NCBI RefSeq assembly: GCF_025143365.1
Contig: NZ_JALXPE010000080.1
Location: 1 to 15,256 of the forward strand
Direction: 5' to 3'
Source of the DNA: Microbacterium sp. p3-SID336
GTDB taxonomy: Bacteria > Actinomycetota > Actinomycetes > Actinomycetales > Microbacteriaceae
DNA: 15,256 bases
The notes below the pieces were generated by a model. That model saw only the letters and a program-made list of their open reading frames with translations, had not been told where the DNA came from and ran no database searches. A program made the translations under genes and the position numbers. Of this stretch, positions 1 to 6,935 are shown piece after piece. Numbering within the stretch: the first letter of the stretch is position 1; each line of letters starts with the position of its first letter.

Positions 1-25
1 CGCCCTTCGGCTGTGCGGAGACCGC

Positions 26-1792
26 TCAGCTGATCGTGAGGAGCTGGTGTCCGGCGGACACCGTGGCGCCGGCGTCGGCACTGATGTTGCCCACGACGCC
101 GTCCTTGTGCGCCTGCAGCGGCTGCTCCATCTTCATCGCCTCGAGCACCACGACCAGGTCGCCCTTGACGACCTGCTGTCCGTCCTCGACCGCGACCTTG
201 ACGACGGTGGCCTGCATGGGCGACTTCACGGCATCGCCGGAGGCGCCGGCGTTCACGGTGGTCGCGTGGCTGCGGCGCGACGGCGGCACCACGGCGGGGC
301 GGCCGGAGGAGCTGGCAGGCGCGGCGACGCGGTCGGGCAGGCTCACCTCGAGGCGCTTGCCGGCGACCTCGACCACGACGGTGTGACGTCCGCCGGTGGC
401 GGGCGGCGCTTCCAGTTCGCCGTCCCAGGCGGGGATGTCGTTGACGAACTCGGTCTCGATCCAGCGCGTGTAGACGCCGAACCGGCCGTCCTCCGCGGTG
501 AAGGCGGGGTCGCGCACCACCTTGCGGTGGAACGGGATGACGGTGGGGAGCCCCGCGACCTCGAACTCGTCGAGAGCCCGGCGTGCGCGCTCGAGGGCCT
601 CCTCGCGGTCCTTGCCGGTGACGATGATCTTCGCCAGGAGCGAGTCGAAGGCTCCGGAGACCGCGTCCCCGGCCGTGACTCCGGAGTCGAGGCGGATGCC
701 GGGGCCGCCGAAGGTCTTGAACACGTGGATGGGCCCAGGCTGGGGGAGGAAGCCGCGACCGGGGTCCTCGCCGTTGATGCGGAACTCGATCGAGTGGCCC
801 TGCGGCTGCGGGTCGTCGTAGTCGATCGTGCCGCCCGCCGCGATGCGGAACTGCTCGCGCACGAGGTCGATGCCGGTGACCTCCTCGGACACCGGGTGCT
901 CCACCTGCAGGCGCGTATTCACCTCGAGGAAGGAGACCGTGCCGTCGGCGCCGATCAGGAACTCGCAGGTGCCTGCTCCCACGTAGCCGACCTCCTTGAG
1001 GATGGCCTTGGACGCGGTGTACAGCTTCTCGTTCTGCTCCGGCGTGAGGAAGGGCGCCGGCGCCTCCTCCACGAGCTTCTGGTGGCGGCGCTGCAGCGAG
1101 CAGTCGCGCGTCGAGATGACCACGACGTTGCCCGCGGCGTCCGCCAGGCACTGCGTCTCGACGTGGCGCGGCTTGTCGAGGTACTTCTCGACGAAGCACT
1201 CGCCGCGGCCGAACGCGGCGACGGCCTCGCGGGTGGCCGACTCGAACAGCTCCGCGACCTCGTCGAGCTCACGGGCGACCTTGAGACCACGGCCACCGCC
1301 GCCGTACGCGGCCTTGATGGCGATGGGCAGGCCGAACTCCTGCGCGAACGCGATGACCTCGTCGGCGCCCGACACGGGGCCCGGCGTGCCGGGGGCGAGC
1401 GGTGCGCCGACCTTCTCCGCCACGTGGCGCGCGGTGACCTTGTCGCCGAGGGCCTCGATGGCCTCGGGGGAGGGGCCGATCCAGGTCATGCCCGCATCGA
1501 TCACCGCGCGCGCGAACTCGGCGTTCTCGGCGAGGAACCCGTAGCCGGGGTGCACGGCATCGGCACCGGCACGGCGGGCGACCGACAGGATCTTCTCGAT
1601 CTGGAGGTACGTCTCTGCGCTGGTCGCACCGCCGAGCGCGTACGCCTCGTCGGCCAGGCGGACGTGCAGTGCGTCCCTGTCCTGATCGGCGTAGACGGCG
1701 ACCGAGGCGATCCCGGAGTCACGAGCGGCACGGACGATGCGGACGGCGATCTCGCCGCGGTTGGCGACGAGCACCTTCGCGATTGCAGGCAT
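26..1792 (-). CDS. accA3: Acyl-CoA carboxylase alpha subunit (biotin carboxylase + biotin carrier)
   Basis: This 588-residue protein carboxylates its own biotin with ATP and bicarbonate and passes the carboxyl group to the beta subunit, the first half of malonyl-CoA or methylmalonyl-CoA synthesis in the cytoplasm. It opens with the biotin carboxylase signature [13 protein letters not shown]. The ATP-grasp glycine loop (AAYGGGGRG), the [11 protein letters not shown] motif and the [13 protein letters not shown] active-site motif follow in order. A Pro/Ala/Ser-rich linker leads to a C-terminal biotinyl domain with EAMKM, in which Lys554 is the biotinylation site. Length and order fit AccA3/AccBC/PccA proteins. 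I chose the ATG at 1792 because it precedes the family start directly and lies 7 bases after a TAGGCT -10 box; the upstream in-frame start at 1843 would add 17 unconserved residues. The symbol follows the maf/accE/accD context seen in mycobacteria. The beta and epsilon partners are at 8184-10009. Confidence 0.95.
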   Translation of the reverse strand: MPAIAKVLVANRGEIAVRIVRAARDSGIASVAVYADQDRDALHVRLADEAYALGGATSAETYLQIEKILSVARRAGADAVHPGYGFLAENAEFARAVIDAGMTWIGPSPEAIEALGDKVTARHVAEKVGAPLAPGTPGPVSGADEVIAFAQEFGLPIAIKAAYGGGGRGLKVARELDEVAELFESATREAVAAFGRGECFVEKYLDKPRHVETQCLADAAGNVVVISTRDCSLQRRHQKLVEEAPAPFLTPEQNEKLYTASKAILKEVGYVGAGTCEFLIGADGTVSFLEVNTRLQVEHPVSEEVTGIDLVREQFRIAAGGTIDYDDPQPQGHSIEFRINGEDPGRGFLPQPGPIHVFKTFGGPGIRLDSGVTAGDAVSGAFDSLLAKIIVTGKDREEALERARRALDEFEVAGLPTVIPFHRKVVRDPAFTAEDGRFGVYTRWIETEFVNDIPAWDGELEAPPATGGRHTVVVEVAGKRLEVSLPDRVAAPASSSGRPAVVPPSRRSHATTVNAGASGDAVKSPMQATVVKVAVEDGQQVVKGDLVVVLEAMKMEQPLQAHKDGVVGNISADAGATVSAGHQLLTIS

Positions 1793-1799
1793 GCTTGCC

Positions 1800-1805
1800 A
1801 GCCTA
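1800..1805 (-). promoter_or_regulatory. Leaderless -10 box for carboxylase alpha
   Basis: On the minus strand TAGGCT is followed by exactly 7 bases and then the ATG at 1792, so transcription would begin at or next to the start codon. No Shine-Dalgarno sequence is present and no clear -35 hexamer is seen. The alpha gene can therefore be transcribed independently of maf, which lies upstream on the same strand. Confidence 0.55.
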
Positions 1806-1870
1806 GCGAGTGGCATCCCGATACTTTTGACGACTCTCGACAAGAAACAGGGAAAAACGTGGAGGGGAGT

Positions 1871-2509
1871 CTACGACCACAGATCCGTCCACCGAACACC
1901 GAGTTCGGCGGCGAGCCGGCGCACCGTGGACAGGGACATGCCGACGACCGTGGAGGGATCGCCGTCGACGCGGGTGATGAAGGCGCCGCCGAGACTGTCC
2001 ACCGTGAACGCGCCGGCAACGTGCAGCGGCTCCCCGGAGCCGACGTACGCGGCGATCTCGTCGTCGCCCACATCCGCGGCGAACGTGACGGAGGCCTCGG
2101 CGACCGCGGTCGCCTCCACGGGCGCTGTTCCCGGCGACACGCGGAACACGGAGTGGCCCGAGTGCAGCACTCCGGTCGCGCCGCGCATCTCCTGCCACCG
2201 CCGGGTCGCCTCCTCCGCCGTGTACGGCTTGCCGTACACCCGACCGCCGAGCGCGAACATCGAGTCGCCGCCGATCACGAGACCGTCGAACGTGCCCTCG
2301 GCCGTCAGCTGCTCGGCGACCGCCGCGGCCTTCGCCCTGGCCAGCAGCAGCACGAGCTCCGCCGGTGGGAGGTCCGCACCGCGTTCCGACGCCGCAGCGG
2401 CGGCCACGGCGTCCTCATCCACGTCGGGCGACACGGTGAGCGGTTCGATGCCGGCCTGACGCAGCAGCATCAGGCGTGCGGGGGAGGTCGAGGCGAGGCA
2501 GACGCGCAT
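1871..2509 (-). CDS. maf: Maf family nucleoside triphosphate pyrophosphatase
   Basis: This 212-residue cytoplasmic enzyme should hydrolyse non-canonical or surplus nucleoside triphosphates to monophosphate and pyrophosphate (house-cleaning; dTTP/UTP or modified nucleotides depending on subfamily). The N-terminal LASTSPARL matches the Maf S-x-S-P-R phosphate-binding motif. GGDSMFALGGRVYGKP matches the central G-x-D...KP motif with its general-base Asp. GEPLHVAGAFTVD and the closing VVGMSLSTV match the family C-terminus. The exact substrate cannot be read from sequence alone. The ATG at 2509 is preferred over two upstream GTG codons because the conserved MRVCLAST begins there and a TACGGT -10 box lies 7 bases before it. 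It sits upstream of the carboxylase alpha gene on the same strand, 78 bases away, as in other actinobacteria where maf lies inside the carboxylase cluster. Confidence 0.92.
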   Translation of the reverse strand: MRVCLASTSPARLMLLRQAGIEPLTVSPDVDEDAVAAAAASERGADLPPAELVLLLARAKAAAVAEQLTAEGTFDGLVIGGDSMFALGGRVYGKPYTAEEATRRWQEMRGATGVLHSGHSVFRVSPGTAPVEATAVAEASVTFAADVGDDEIAAYVGSGEPLHVAGAFTVDSLGGAFITRVDGDPSTVVGMSLSTVRRLAAELGVRWTDLWS

Positions 2510-2516
2510 GCCCACC

Positions 2517-2522
2517 ACCGTA
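2517..2522 (-). promoter_or_regulatory. Leaderless -10 box for maf
   Basis: TACGGT on the minus strand ends 7 bases before the maf ATG at 2509. It shares bases 2521-2522 with the -10 box of the divergent methyltransferase gene, so the two promoters overlap. Confidence 0.5.
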
Positions 2523-2526
2523 TCCT
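2521..2526 (+). promoter_or_regulatory. Leaderless -10 box for the RNA methyltransferase
   Basis: TATCCT ends 6 bases before the ATG at 2533. The intervening CGAAGG is too close to the start to act as a normal ribosome-binding site. A -35 element at normal spacing would lie inside the first codons of maf. Confidence 0.5.
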
Positions 2527-2532
2527 CGAAGG

Positions 2533-3777
2533 ATGACTTCCTCCGCAGCCGACGTGCTCGAACTCGACATCACCGGCATCGCCCACGGAGGCACGTTCAT
2601 CGCCCGTCACGAGGGGCGCGTGGTGTTCGTCTCCGACGCGATCCCCGGGGAGCGCGTCCGCGCGCGCCTCCTGCCGCCGCCCGAGGGTGCGGGCGACGCC
2701 GACACCCGCAGCTTCTGGCGCGCCGACACGGTCGAGGTGCTCGACGCCTCCCCGCATCGGCAGCCGCACATCTGGCCGGAGGCCGATGTCACGCGCGACC
2801 CGGCGCAACGACCGGGCGGTGCCGACCTCGGTCACATCGACCTCGCCCACCAGCGCGCACTGAAGCGCCAGGTGCTGAGCGAAGCACTGGGCCGGTTCGC
2901 CGGGGAGGGGCTGGAGGCGCCGGAGATCGAGGCTGTCGAGTCGGGGGACGGCCTCGGCTGGCGCACCAGGGTGACCCTGCACGTGGACGACAGCGGCGCG
3001 GTCGGCCCGTTCGCCGCGCGCAGCCACCGGGTGATCCCCGTCCGGTCCCATCCGCTCGCGCGCCCCGCCGTGGCCGAAGCCGCTCTCGCGCTCCGCAGCG
3101 GGGAGCCCGGCCGCGTGGAGCTCGTGGAGCCGGAGGACGGCGAGGTTCGAATCCTGCGGCATCCCGATGCGGACCGGCGCGGCCCGCGCGGGATGGGTCG
3201 GCGTCCGGCTCCGGAGGTCGTGCGCGAGCGGGTGGGCGACCGCACGTTCGTGGTGGACGCCGGCGGCTTCTGGCAGGTGCACCCGCGAGCGGCCGCTGTG
3301 CTCGACGGCGCCGTCTACGGGCTGCTGGACGGCCACGTGGAGCCCGAGGCGACGCACTACGACCTCTACGGGGGAGTCGGGCTCTTCGCCCGCACCCTGG
3401 CCGACCTGGGCGGCACCGACGTGGTCACCGTCGAGTCGAGCAGGAGGGCGACGGAGCACGCCAGGACGAACCTCGCCCCGCTCGAGGTGACCGCGGTGAC
3501 GGCACGCGTGGACCGGTTCCTGCAGGGTGCCACGAGCTCCGGGAGGACCGGCGCCGTGGTGCTGGATCCCCCGCGCGCCGGGGCCGGTCGCACCGTCGTC
3601 GAGGGCGTGCATGCGCTGAGTCCCGAGGCGATCGCCTACGTCGCCTGCGACCCTGTGGCCCTCGCCCGCGATCTCGGCACATTCCGGGGCCTCGGCTGGC
3701 AGGTGCGCACGCTCCGCGGGTTCGACCTGTTCCCGCACTCGCACCACTTCGAGGTCGTCGCGCTTCTCACCCGGTGA
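2533..3777 (+). CDS. TRAM-domain RNA m5-uridine methyltransferase (TrmA/RlmD-type)
   Basis: This 414-residue protein should transfer a methyl group from S-adenosylmethionine to C5 of a uridine in tRNA or 23S rRNA. Residues about 5-62 look like a TRAM RNA-binding domain (ELDITGIAHGG...GERVRARL). The SAM-binding motif is YDLYGGVGLF near 277-285. The DPPR motif is at 345-348. The nucleophilic Cys is Cys372 in YVACDPVALARDL, and the C-terminus FDLFPHSHHFEVVALL matches the usual D-x-FPxTxHxE ending. Cys372 is the only cysteine: where iron-sulfur members carry C-G-G-C, this one reads PGGADLGH near 97-104, so it should lack the cluster. The target uridine cannot be assigned from sequence. The ATG at 2533 is favoured over an upstream ATG at 2476, which would read through the maf start into unconserved Arg/Pro-rich sequence. 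It is divergent from maf across 23 bases. Confidence 0.9.
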   Translation: MTSSAADVLELDITGIAHGGTFIARHEGRVVFVSDAIPGERVRARLLPPPEGAGDADTRSFWRADTVEVLDASPHRQPHIWPEADVTRDPAQRPGGADLGHIDLAHQRALKRQVLSEALGRFAGEGLEAPEIEAVESGDGLGWRTRVTLHVDDSGAVGPFAARSHRVIPVRSHPLARPAVAEAALALRSGEPGRVELVEPEDGEVRILRHPDADRRGPRGMGRRPAPEVVRERVGDRTFVVDAGGFWQVHPRAAAVLDGAVYGLLDGHVEPEATHYDLYGGVGLFARTLADLGGTDVVTVESSRRATEHARTNLAPLEVTAVTARVDRFLQGATSSGRTGAVVLDPPRAGAGRTVVEGVHALSPEAIAYVACDPVALARDLGTFRGLGWQVRTLRGFDLFPHSHHFEVVALLTR

Positions 3778-3779
3778 AC

Positions 3780-3802
3780 GTCGGCGGTGCCGCTGCGCCG
3801 AC
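3780..3802 (+). repeat. Inverted repeat between methyltransferase and response regulator genes
   Basis: GTCGGCG (3780-3786) and CGCCGAC (3796-3802) form a perfect 7-base inverted repeat with a 9-base loop. It begins just after the methyltransferase stop codon and spans the expected -35 area of the response-regulator promoter. No T-run follows, so it could be a weak terminator or an operator. Confidence 0.45.
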
Positions 3803-3806
3803 AAAC

Positions 3807-3812
3807 TAGGCT
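3807..3812 (+). promoter_or_regulatory. Leaderless -10 box for the two-component operon
   Basis: TAGGCT ends 6 bases before the response regulator ATG at 3819. The hexamer is identical to that in front of the carboxylase alpha gene. No Shine-Dalgarno sequence lies between the box and the start. Confidence 0.55.
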
Positions 3813-3818
3813 GTCGGC

Positions 3819-4478
3819 ATGAGCACCGTCGCCCTCATCGACGACCACGAGTCCGTCCGGCTCGGCCTCGAGGCCGCCTGCGCGCGCGACGGCCAGAGCG
3901 TGGTCTTCTCCGGCAGCACCGTCGGCTGCTATCTGGCCTGGCGTGCCTCCTCGTCGTCGCCGCCGGCCGATGTGGTCGTCCTCGACCTCACGCTCGGCGA
4001 CGGCACCACGGTCACCGAGAACGTCACCTCCCTCGTGGCGGACGGCGCGAGCGTCGTGATCCACAGTGTGGCCGATCGTCCCGCCGCGGTGCGCGAGGCC
4101 CTGGCCGCCGGCGCGGCGGGGGTTGTCAGCAAGTCCTCGGCCCTGGACGACGTTCTCGACGCGATCCGCACGGTGGCGCAGGGCGAGGCGCTCAACAACG
4201 TCGAATGGGCCAGCGCGGTGGAAGGGGACCGCGCGTTCGCCGATGCGCAGCTGTCGACGAGGGAGCGCGAGGTGCTCCGCCTGTACGCGACGGGACTCCC
4301 GCTGAAGGCGGTGGCCGAGCGCCTGGGCGTCGCCTATTCCACCGCCAAGGAGAACATCACCAGGATCCGCGTCAAGTACGTGGAGGTCGGGCGTCCCGCG
4401 CCGACCAAGGTCGATCTGCTCCGCCGCGCGATGGAGGACGGGATCGTCGGCGCGGACGGGGCGCCGAGTGCCCGCTGA
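3819..4478 (+). CDS. LuxR/NarL-type response regulator
   Basis: This 219-residue cytoplasmic protein should be phosphorylated by a sensor kinase and then bind DNA. The receiver domain covers about residues 1-120, with the acidic pair Asp8-Asp9, phospho-acceptor Asp56 (VVVLDLTLGDG), Ser83 at the switch position and Lys105. The LuxR-type helix-turn-helix begins at LSTREREVL (145-153) and continues through VAERLGVAYSTAKENITRIR. The recognition helix reads TAKENI where most family members have TVKxHv, so this is a divergent branch. The start at 3819 follows a leaderless -10 box. The kinase gene starts inside the last codons of this one, which makes the two partners very likely cognate. The regulon is unknown; self-regulation through the inverted repeat at 3780-3802 is possible but unproven. 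Confidence 0.92.
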   Translation: MSTVALIDDHESVRLGLEAACARDGQSVVFSGSTVGCYLAWRASSSSPPADVVVLDLTLGDGTTVTENVTSLVADGASVVIHSVADRPAAVREALAAGAAGVVSKSSALDDVLDAIRTVAQGEALNNVEWASAVEGDRAFADAQLSTREREVLRLYATGLPLKAVAERLGVAYSTAKENITRIRVKYVEVGRPAPTKVDLLRRAMEDGIVGADGAPSAR

Positions 4479-5703
4479 GCCGCTCAGCGTCCGTGACGCC
4501 TGGAGCAAGATCCCGTCGCCGGGGAGCGTGGAGAGCGGATTCGAGCGCTTCACGGGCAAGCGCATGGAGCGCATCCTCGCGATCGTGGTGGCGCTGGGAT
4601 CCGCCGTGCTCGGTGCGCAGGCGCTGATCGCGGCGGTCGGCACCCTGTCGCGGGCGGACGTGCCGCACATCGCGATGCTCGTGGTCGTGTTCGTGCCGCT
4701 CGCGGTGATGCTGGTCGCGTGTCTGTCCGGGCGCGGGGTGCGTGCCGCCTCCGGCGTGTTCGCCGTCGTCTACGTGCTCGCGCTCGCCGTCTGGCCCGTG
4801 GTCGTCGATCCGATGGACAAGGCCGCGGGGGAGCAGCCGTGGATCTTCTTCCTGGTCAACGTGGGCGTGGTCGCGGCGATGCTGGCGTTCCCGCTGCGCC
4901 TCCAGTTCGCATGGGCGGTGGGTGTGCCGTTCGTGTACGGCTACGTCCGGCTCGTACAGGGCGGGTTCTCCCGGGAGTTCTGGGTCACCACCGCGTTCGA
5001 CGTGTCGTTCACGCTCATCCTCGGTGTGGTGATCGTGTCCCTCGGGTGGATGTTCCGGTCTGTCGCCGCGGGTGTGGACGAGGCGCGAGGGCGGGCGGTG
5101 TCCTCGTACGCCACGGCGGCGGCGGTGGCGGCGGCCGAGGAGGAGCGGGTGGCGATGTCGGCGTTGATGCACGACAGCGTGCTCGCGGCCCTCATCGCGG
5201 CAGAGCGGGCCGAGGGCGAGCGCGCGCGCGAGCTGGCGGTCGCCATGGCCCGCGAGGCGCTCACCCGGCTCGCGAACACGGAGGCCGCCGTCGCCGAGGA
5301 AGGCAGCGATGAGCCCGTGGGCACGGCCCAGGTGGTCGTCGAGCTGCGGAGGGCGCTGTCCGAGCTGGGCGCGGACGCGATCGTGGAGGAGCGCGGCGGT
5401 ATCGGGCTGATCCCCGGTCGGGCCGCGAGGGCCCTGGTGCTCGCGGCGCGCCAGGCGATCGGCAATGCGGTGACGCATGCGCACGGCCGCGGGCTGCACA
5501 TCGTCGCAGAGGGACACGGGGATGAGGGCATCGCCGTGACGATCTCCGACGCCGGCCCCGGGTTCGACGTCGATGCGATCGGCCCGGACCGGCTGGGGAT
5601 CCGCGCATCCATCCTCGCCAGGATGGCGGGTGTGGCCGGCACCGCGAGCATCTCGTCGACCGCGCAGGGGACGACGGTGACGCTCGGATGGGAGCGGTCG
5701 TGA
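4468..5703 (+). CDS. Membrane sensor histidine kinase (HisKA_3-like)
   Basis: This 411-residue inner-membrane sensor should autophosphorylate and act on the response regulator encoded just upstream. Six hydrophobic segments lie at about 36-57, 67-87, 93-112, 125-142, 146-163 and 173-196, with only short loops, so sensing is probably within or close to the membrane. An Ala/Glu-rich helix leads to the phospho-acceptor motif ALMHDSVLAAL, with His235 followed by Asp as in NarL-partner kinases. The ATPase domain has the N-box around Asn333 (QAIGNAVTHAHG), the G1 box DAGPGF (361-366) and RLGIRASI (375-382). The start is GTG at 4468, overlapping the regulator gene by 11 bases; the upstream ribosome-binding site is weak, so translational coupling is likely. 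The signal sensed is unknown. Confidence 0.88.
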   Translation: MPAEPLSVRDAWSKIPSPGSVESGFERFTGKRMERILAIVVALGSAVLGAQALIAAVGTLSRADVPHIAMLVVVFVPLAVMLVACLSGRGVRAASGVFAVVYVLALAVWPVVVDPMDKAAGEQPWIFFLVNVGVVAAMLAFPLRLQFAWAVGVPFVYGYVRLVQGGFSREFWVTTAFDVSFTLILGVVIVSLGWMFRSVAAGVDEARGRAVSSYATAAAVAAAEEERVAMSALMHDSVLAALIAAERAEGERARELAVAMAREALTRLANTEAAVAEEGSDEPVGTAQVVVELRRALSELGADAIVEERGGIGLIPGRAARALVLAARQAIGNAVTHAHGRGLHIVAEGHGDEGIAVTISDAGPGFDVDAIGPDRLGIRASILARMAGVAGTASISSTAQGTTVTLGWERS

Positions 5704-6722
5704 ACCGGACGGTCCGCAGCGTCGCCACGTCACTGGCCGTCGGCTTCGCCCTCTACTTCGTCGCGCGGGGCGTGTGGTGGATCGAACAGCCGACGGCCCC
5801 GCTGCTCATGGTGCTGGCGATCGCGCTCTACCTCGCGGTCGTGAACCTCGCGATCCTCGGCCACCCGTCCACCGTGCGCATGCCGCTCTGGACAGCGCTT
5901 CTCGCGCTGGCGACCAGCGCCGTCGTCCCCGCCCTCGTCACACTGTCCCTCGCCCCGTCCGATCGCACGGCGCCGTTCGCCACCTGGTACATCGGGGCTC
6001 TCGGTCTGCTGGCGGTCGTGTGCGTCGTGCGGCGTCGCCCTCTGATCGGCTGGGCGGCGCTGGCGGTGCTCGTCGCCTCGGCGTCGGTCGCCCTGGGCAT
6101 CGTCGTCGCATTGAACCTGGGTGTCGTCGGCTCGATCATGTGGGTCGTCGTCGCGCAGCTGCTGGTCATGTTCTGGGACCGTGCGGTCCGGGACACGGAG
6201 CGCCTCGCGGAGATCCAGCAGGCGGTGTCGGCCTGGCACGCGACGCAGCGTGTCCGCCAACGGGAACGGCGCCTGCGCACGCAGTTCGCCCTGGCGGTCG
6301 CGGGGCCGGTGCTGAGCCGGGTCGTCGCGACGCGCGGCGTGCTCGATGAGGAGGAGCGGCTGGAGGCCCGGCTGGCGGAGGGGCGCCTGCGTGACGAGCT
6401 GCGCGGCGCCGAGCTGCTCAACGACGATGTGCGCAACGCGATCGAGGCCGCACGTCGGCGTGGCGCCTCCGTGACGGTGTTCGACGAGGGCGGTCTGGAC
6501 GGCGTCGGCGAGTCGCGGCGCATGGAGATCCGCGACGAGCTGGCCGCGGTGCTGACGAGTGCAGGCGACGGCCGCATCATCATCCGGTCCGGCCGCGATC
6601 CGATCGTGGCCGTCACTGTCGTGGGACGCGCAGGACTGCGATCCTCCGATGAGGATGCCGTCGACCTCTGGCACGAGATCACCCGGGAGCCGGTCGCGGA
6701 GAAGCGCACCCGCGAGAGCTGA
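5700..6722 (+). CDS. Six-helix membrane protein with a degenerate kinase-like cytoplasmic domain
   Basis: Not assigned to a named family. Six hydrophobic segments are visible at about 9-27, 34-53, 62-84, 96-110, 114-139 and 142-159, followed by a soluble half (160-340). That half follows the order of the neighbouring kinase: FALAVAGPVLSRVVA falls where the kinase has VAMSALMHDSVLAAL but has no His-Asp, and VTVFDEGGLD then RIIIRSG...VAVTVVG follow where N- and G-boxes would be, without Asn or DxGxG. I infer a paralogue that lost catalysis, perhaps a partner or modulator of the kinase. I prefer the GTG at 5700, which overlaps the kinase stop as GTGA and has GGGAG five bases upstream; the ATG at 5688 would add four residues. 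A hairpin at 6728-6760 ends the operon. Confidence 0.75.
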   Translation: MNRTVRSVATSLAVGFALYFVARGVWWIEQPTAPLLMVLAIALYLAVVNLAILGHPSTVRMPLWTALLALATSAVVPALVTLSLAPSDRTAPFATWYIGALGLLAVVCVVRRRPLIGWAALAVLVASASVALGIVVALNLGVVGSIMWVVVAQLLVMFWDRAVRDTERLAEIQQAVSAWHATQRVRQRERRLRTQFALAVAGPVLSRVVATRGVLDEEERLEARLAEGRLRDELRGAELLNDDVRNAIEAARRRGASVTVFDEGGLDGVGESRRMEIRDELAAVLTSAGDGRIIIRSGRDPIVAVTVVGRAGLRSSDEDAVDLWHEITREPVAEKRTRES

Positions 6723-6727
6723 GAGTG

Positions 6728-6760
6728 GGCGAGGGGCGGCGAATCCGCCTGCCCCTCGCC
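6728..6760 (+). terminator. Strong GC hairpin terminator after the two-component operon
   Basis: GGCGAGGGGC (6728-6737) pairs with GCCCCTCGCC (6751-6760), and an inner GGCG (6738-6741) pairs with CGCC (6746-6749). This gives 14 base pairs with one bulged T and a 4-base loop. It begins 5 bases after the stop at 6722. The usual T-run is absent, as is common in high-GC actinobacteria. Confidence 0.7.
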
Positions 6761-6928
6761 GTGCGGACAGTTACCCGAAAACCGTCCGCTGGTGGCCGAT
6801 CAGCGTCTGTCTACCCTGGGACAGAGAGACCAGCCGAACGCGAAGCGTCCCCTTCAGTCTGCGGGGTCGCGAAAGGGTTGTCTGTAGGTATTTTGGGGGA
6901 CACGGACGACCGGGCTCGAGGAGGAGGA
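6761..6928 (+). promoter_or_regulatory. Leader and promoter region of the ROK gene
   Basis: This stretch holds the ROK gene control region. A strong Shine-Dalgarno sequence AGGAGGAGGA (6919-6928) lies 7 bases before the ATG at 6936. Candidate -10 boxes are TACCCT (6812-6817) and TATTTT (6889-6894); neither has a convincing -35 and I cannot choose between them. This is one of two complete genes starting a transcript here that use a ribosome-binding site rather than a leaderless start. Confidence 0.45.
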
Positions 6929-6935
6929 TCGGACC

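Noticed and set aside
1793..1843. Upstream start codons for carboxylase alpha
   Set aside because: They would require translating across the TAGGCT box, and the extra residues do not match the conserved biotin carboxylase N-terminus.
1807..1870. T-rich tract between maf and carboxylase alpha as a terminator
   Set aside because: The minus strand has short T-runs but no convincing GC hairpin immediately before them.
47..2536. An 829-codon plus-strand open frame opposite carboxylase alpha and maf
   Set aside because: Its product is a His/Asp/Gly/Arg-rich string with no domain, while the opposite strand encodes two clearly recognised families over the same bases.
5110..5150. GGC/GCG triplet-rich run in the kinase gene
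   Set aside because: It encodes an Ala/Glu-rich helix before the phospho-acceptor histidine and is ordinary low complexity for such linkers rather than a repeat element.
6764..6786. CGGAC...GTCCG inverted repeat upstream of the ROK gene as an operator
   Set aside because: Only five bases per arm with a long spacer; this is expected by chance in high-GC sequence and its position relative to a promoter is unclear.
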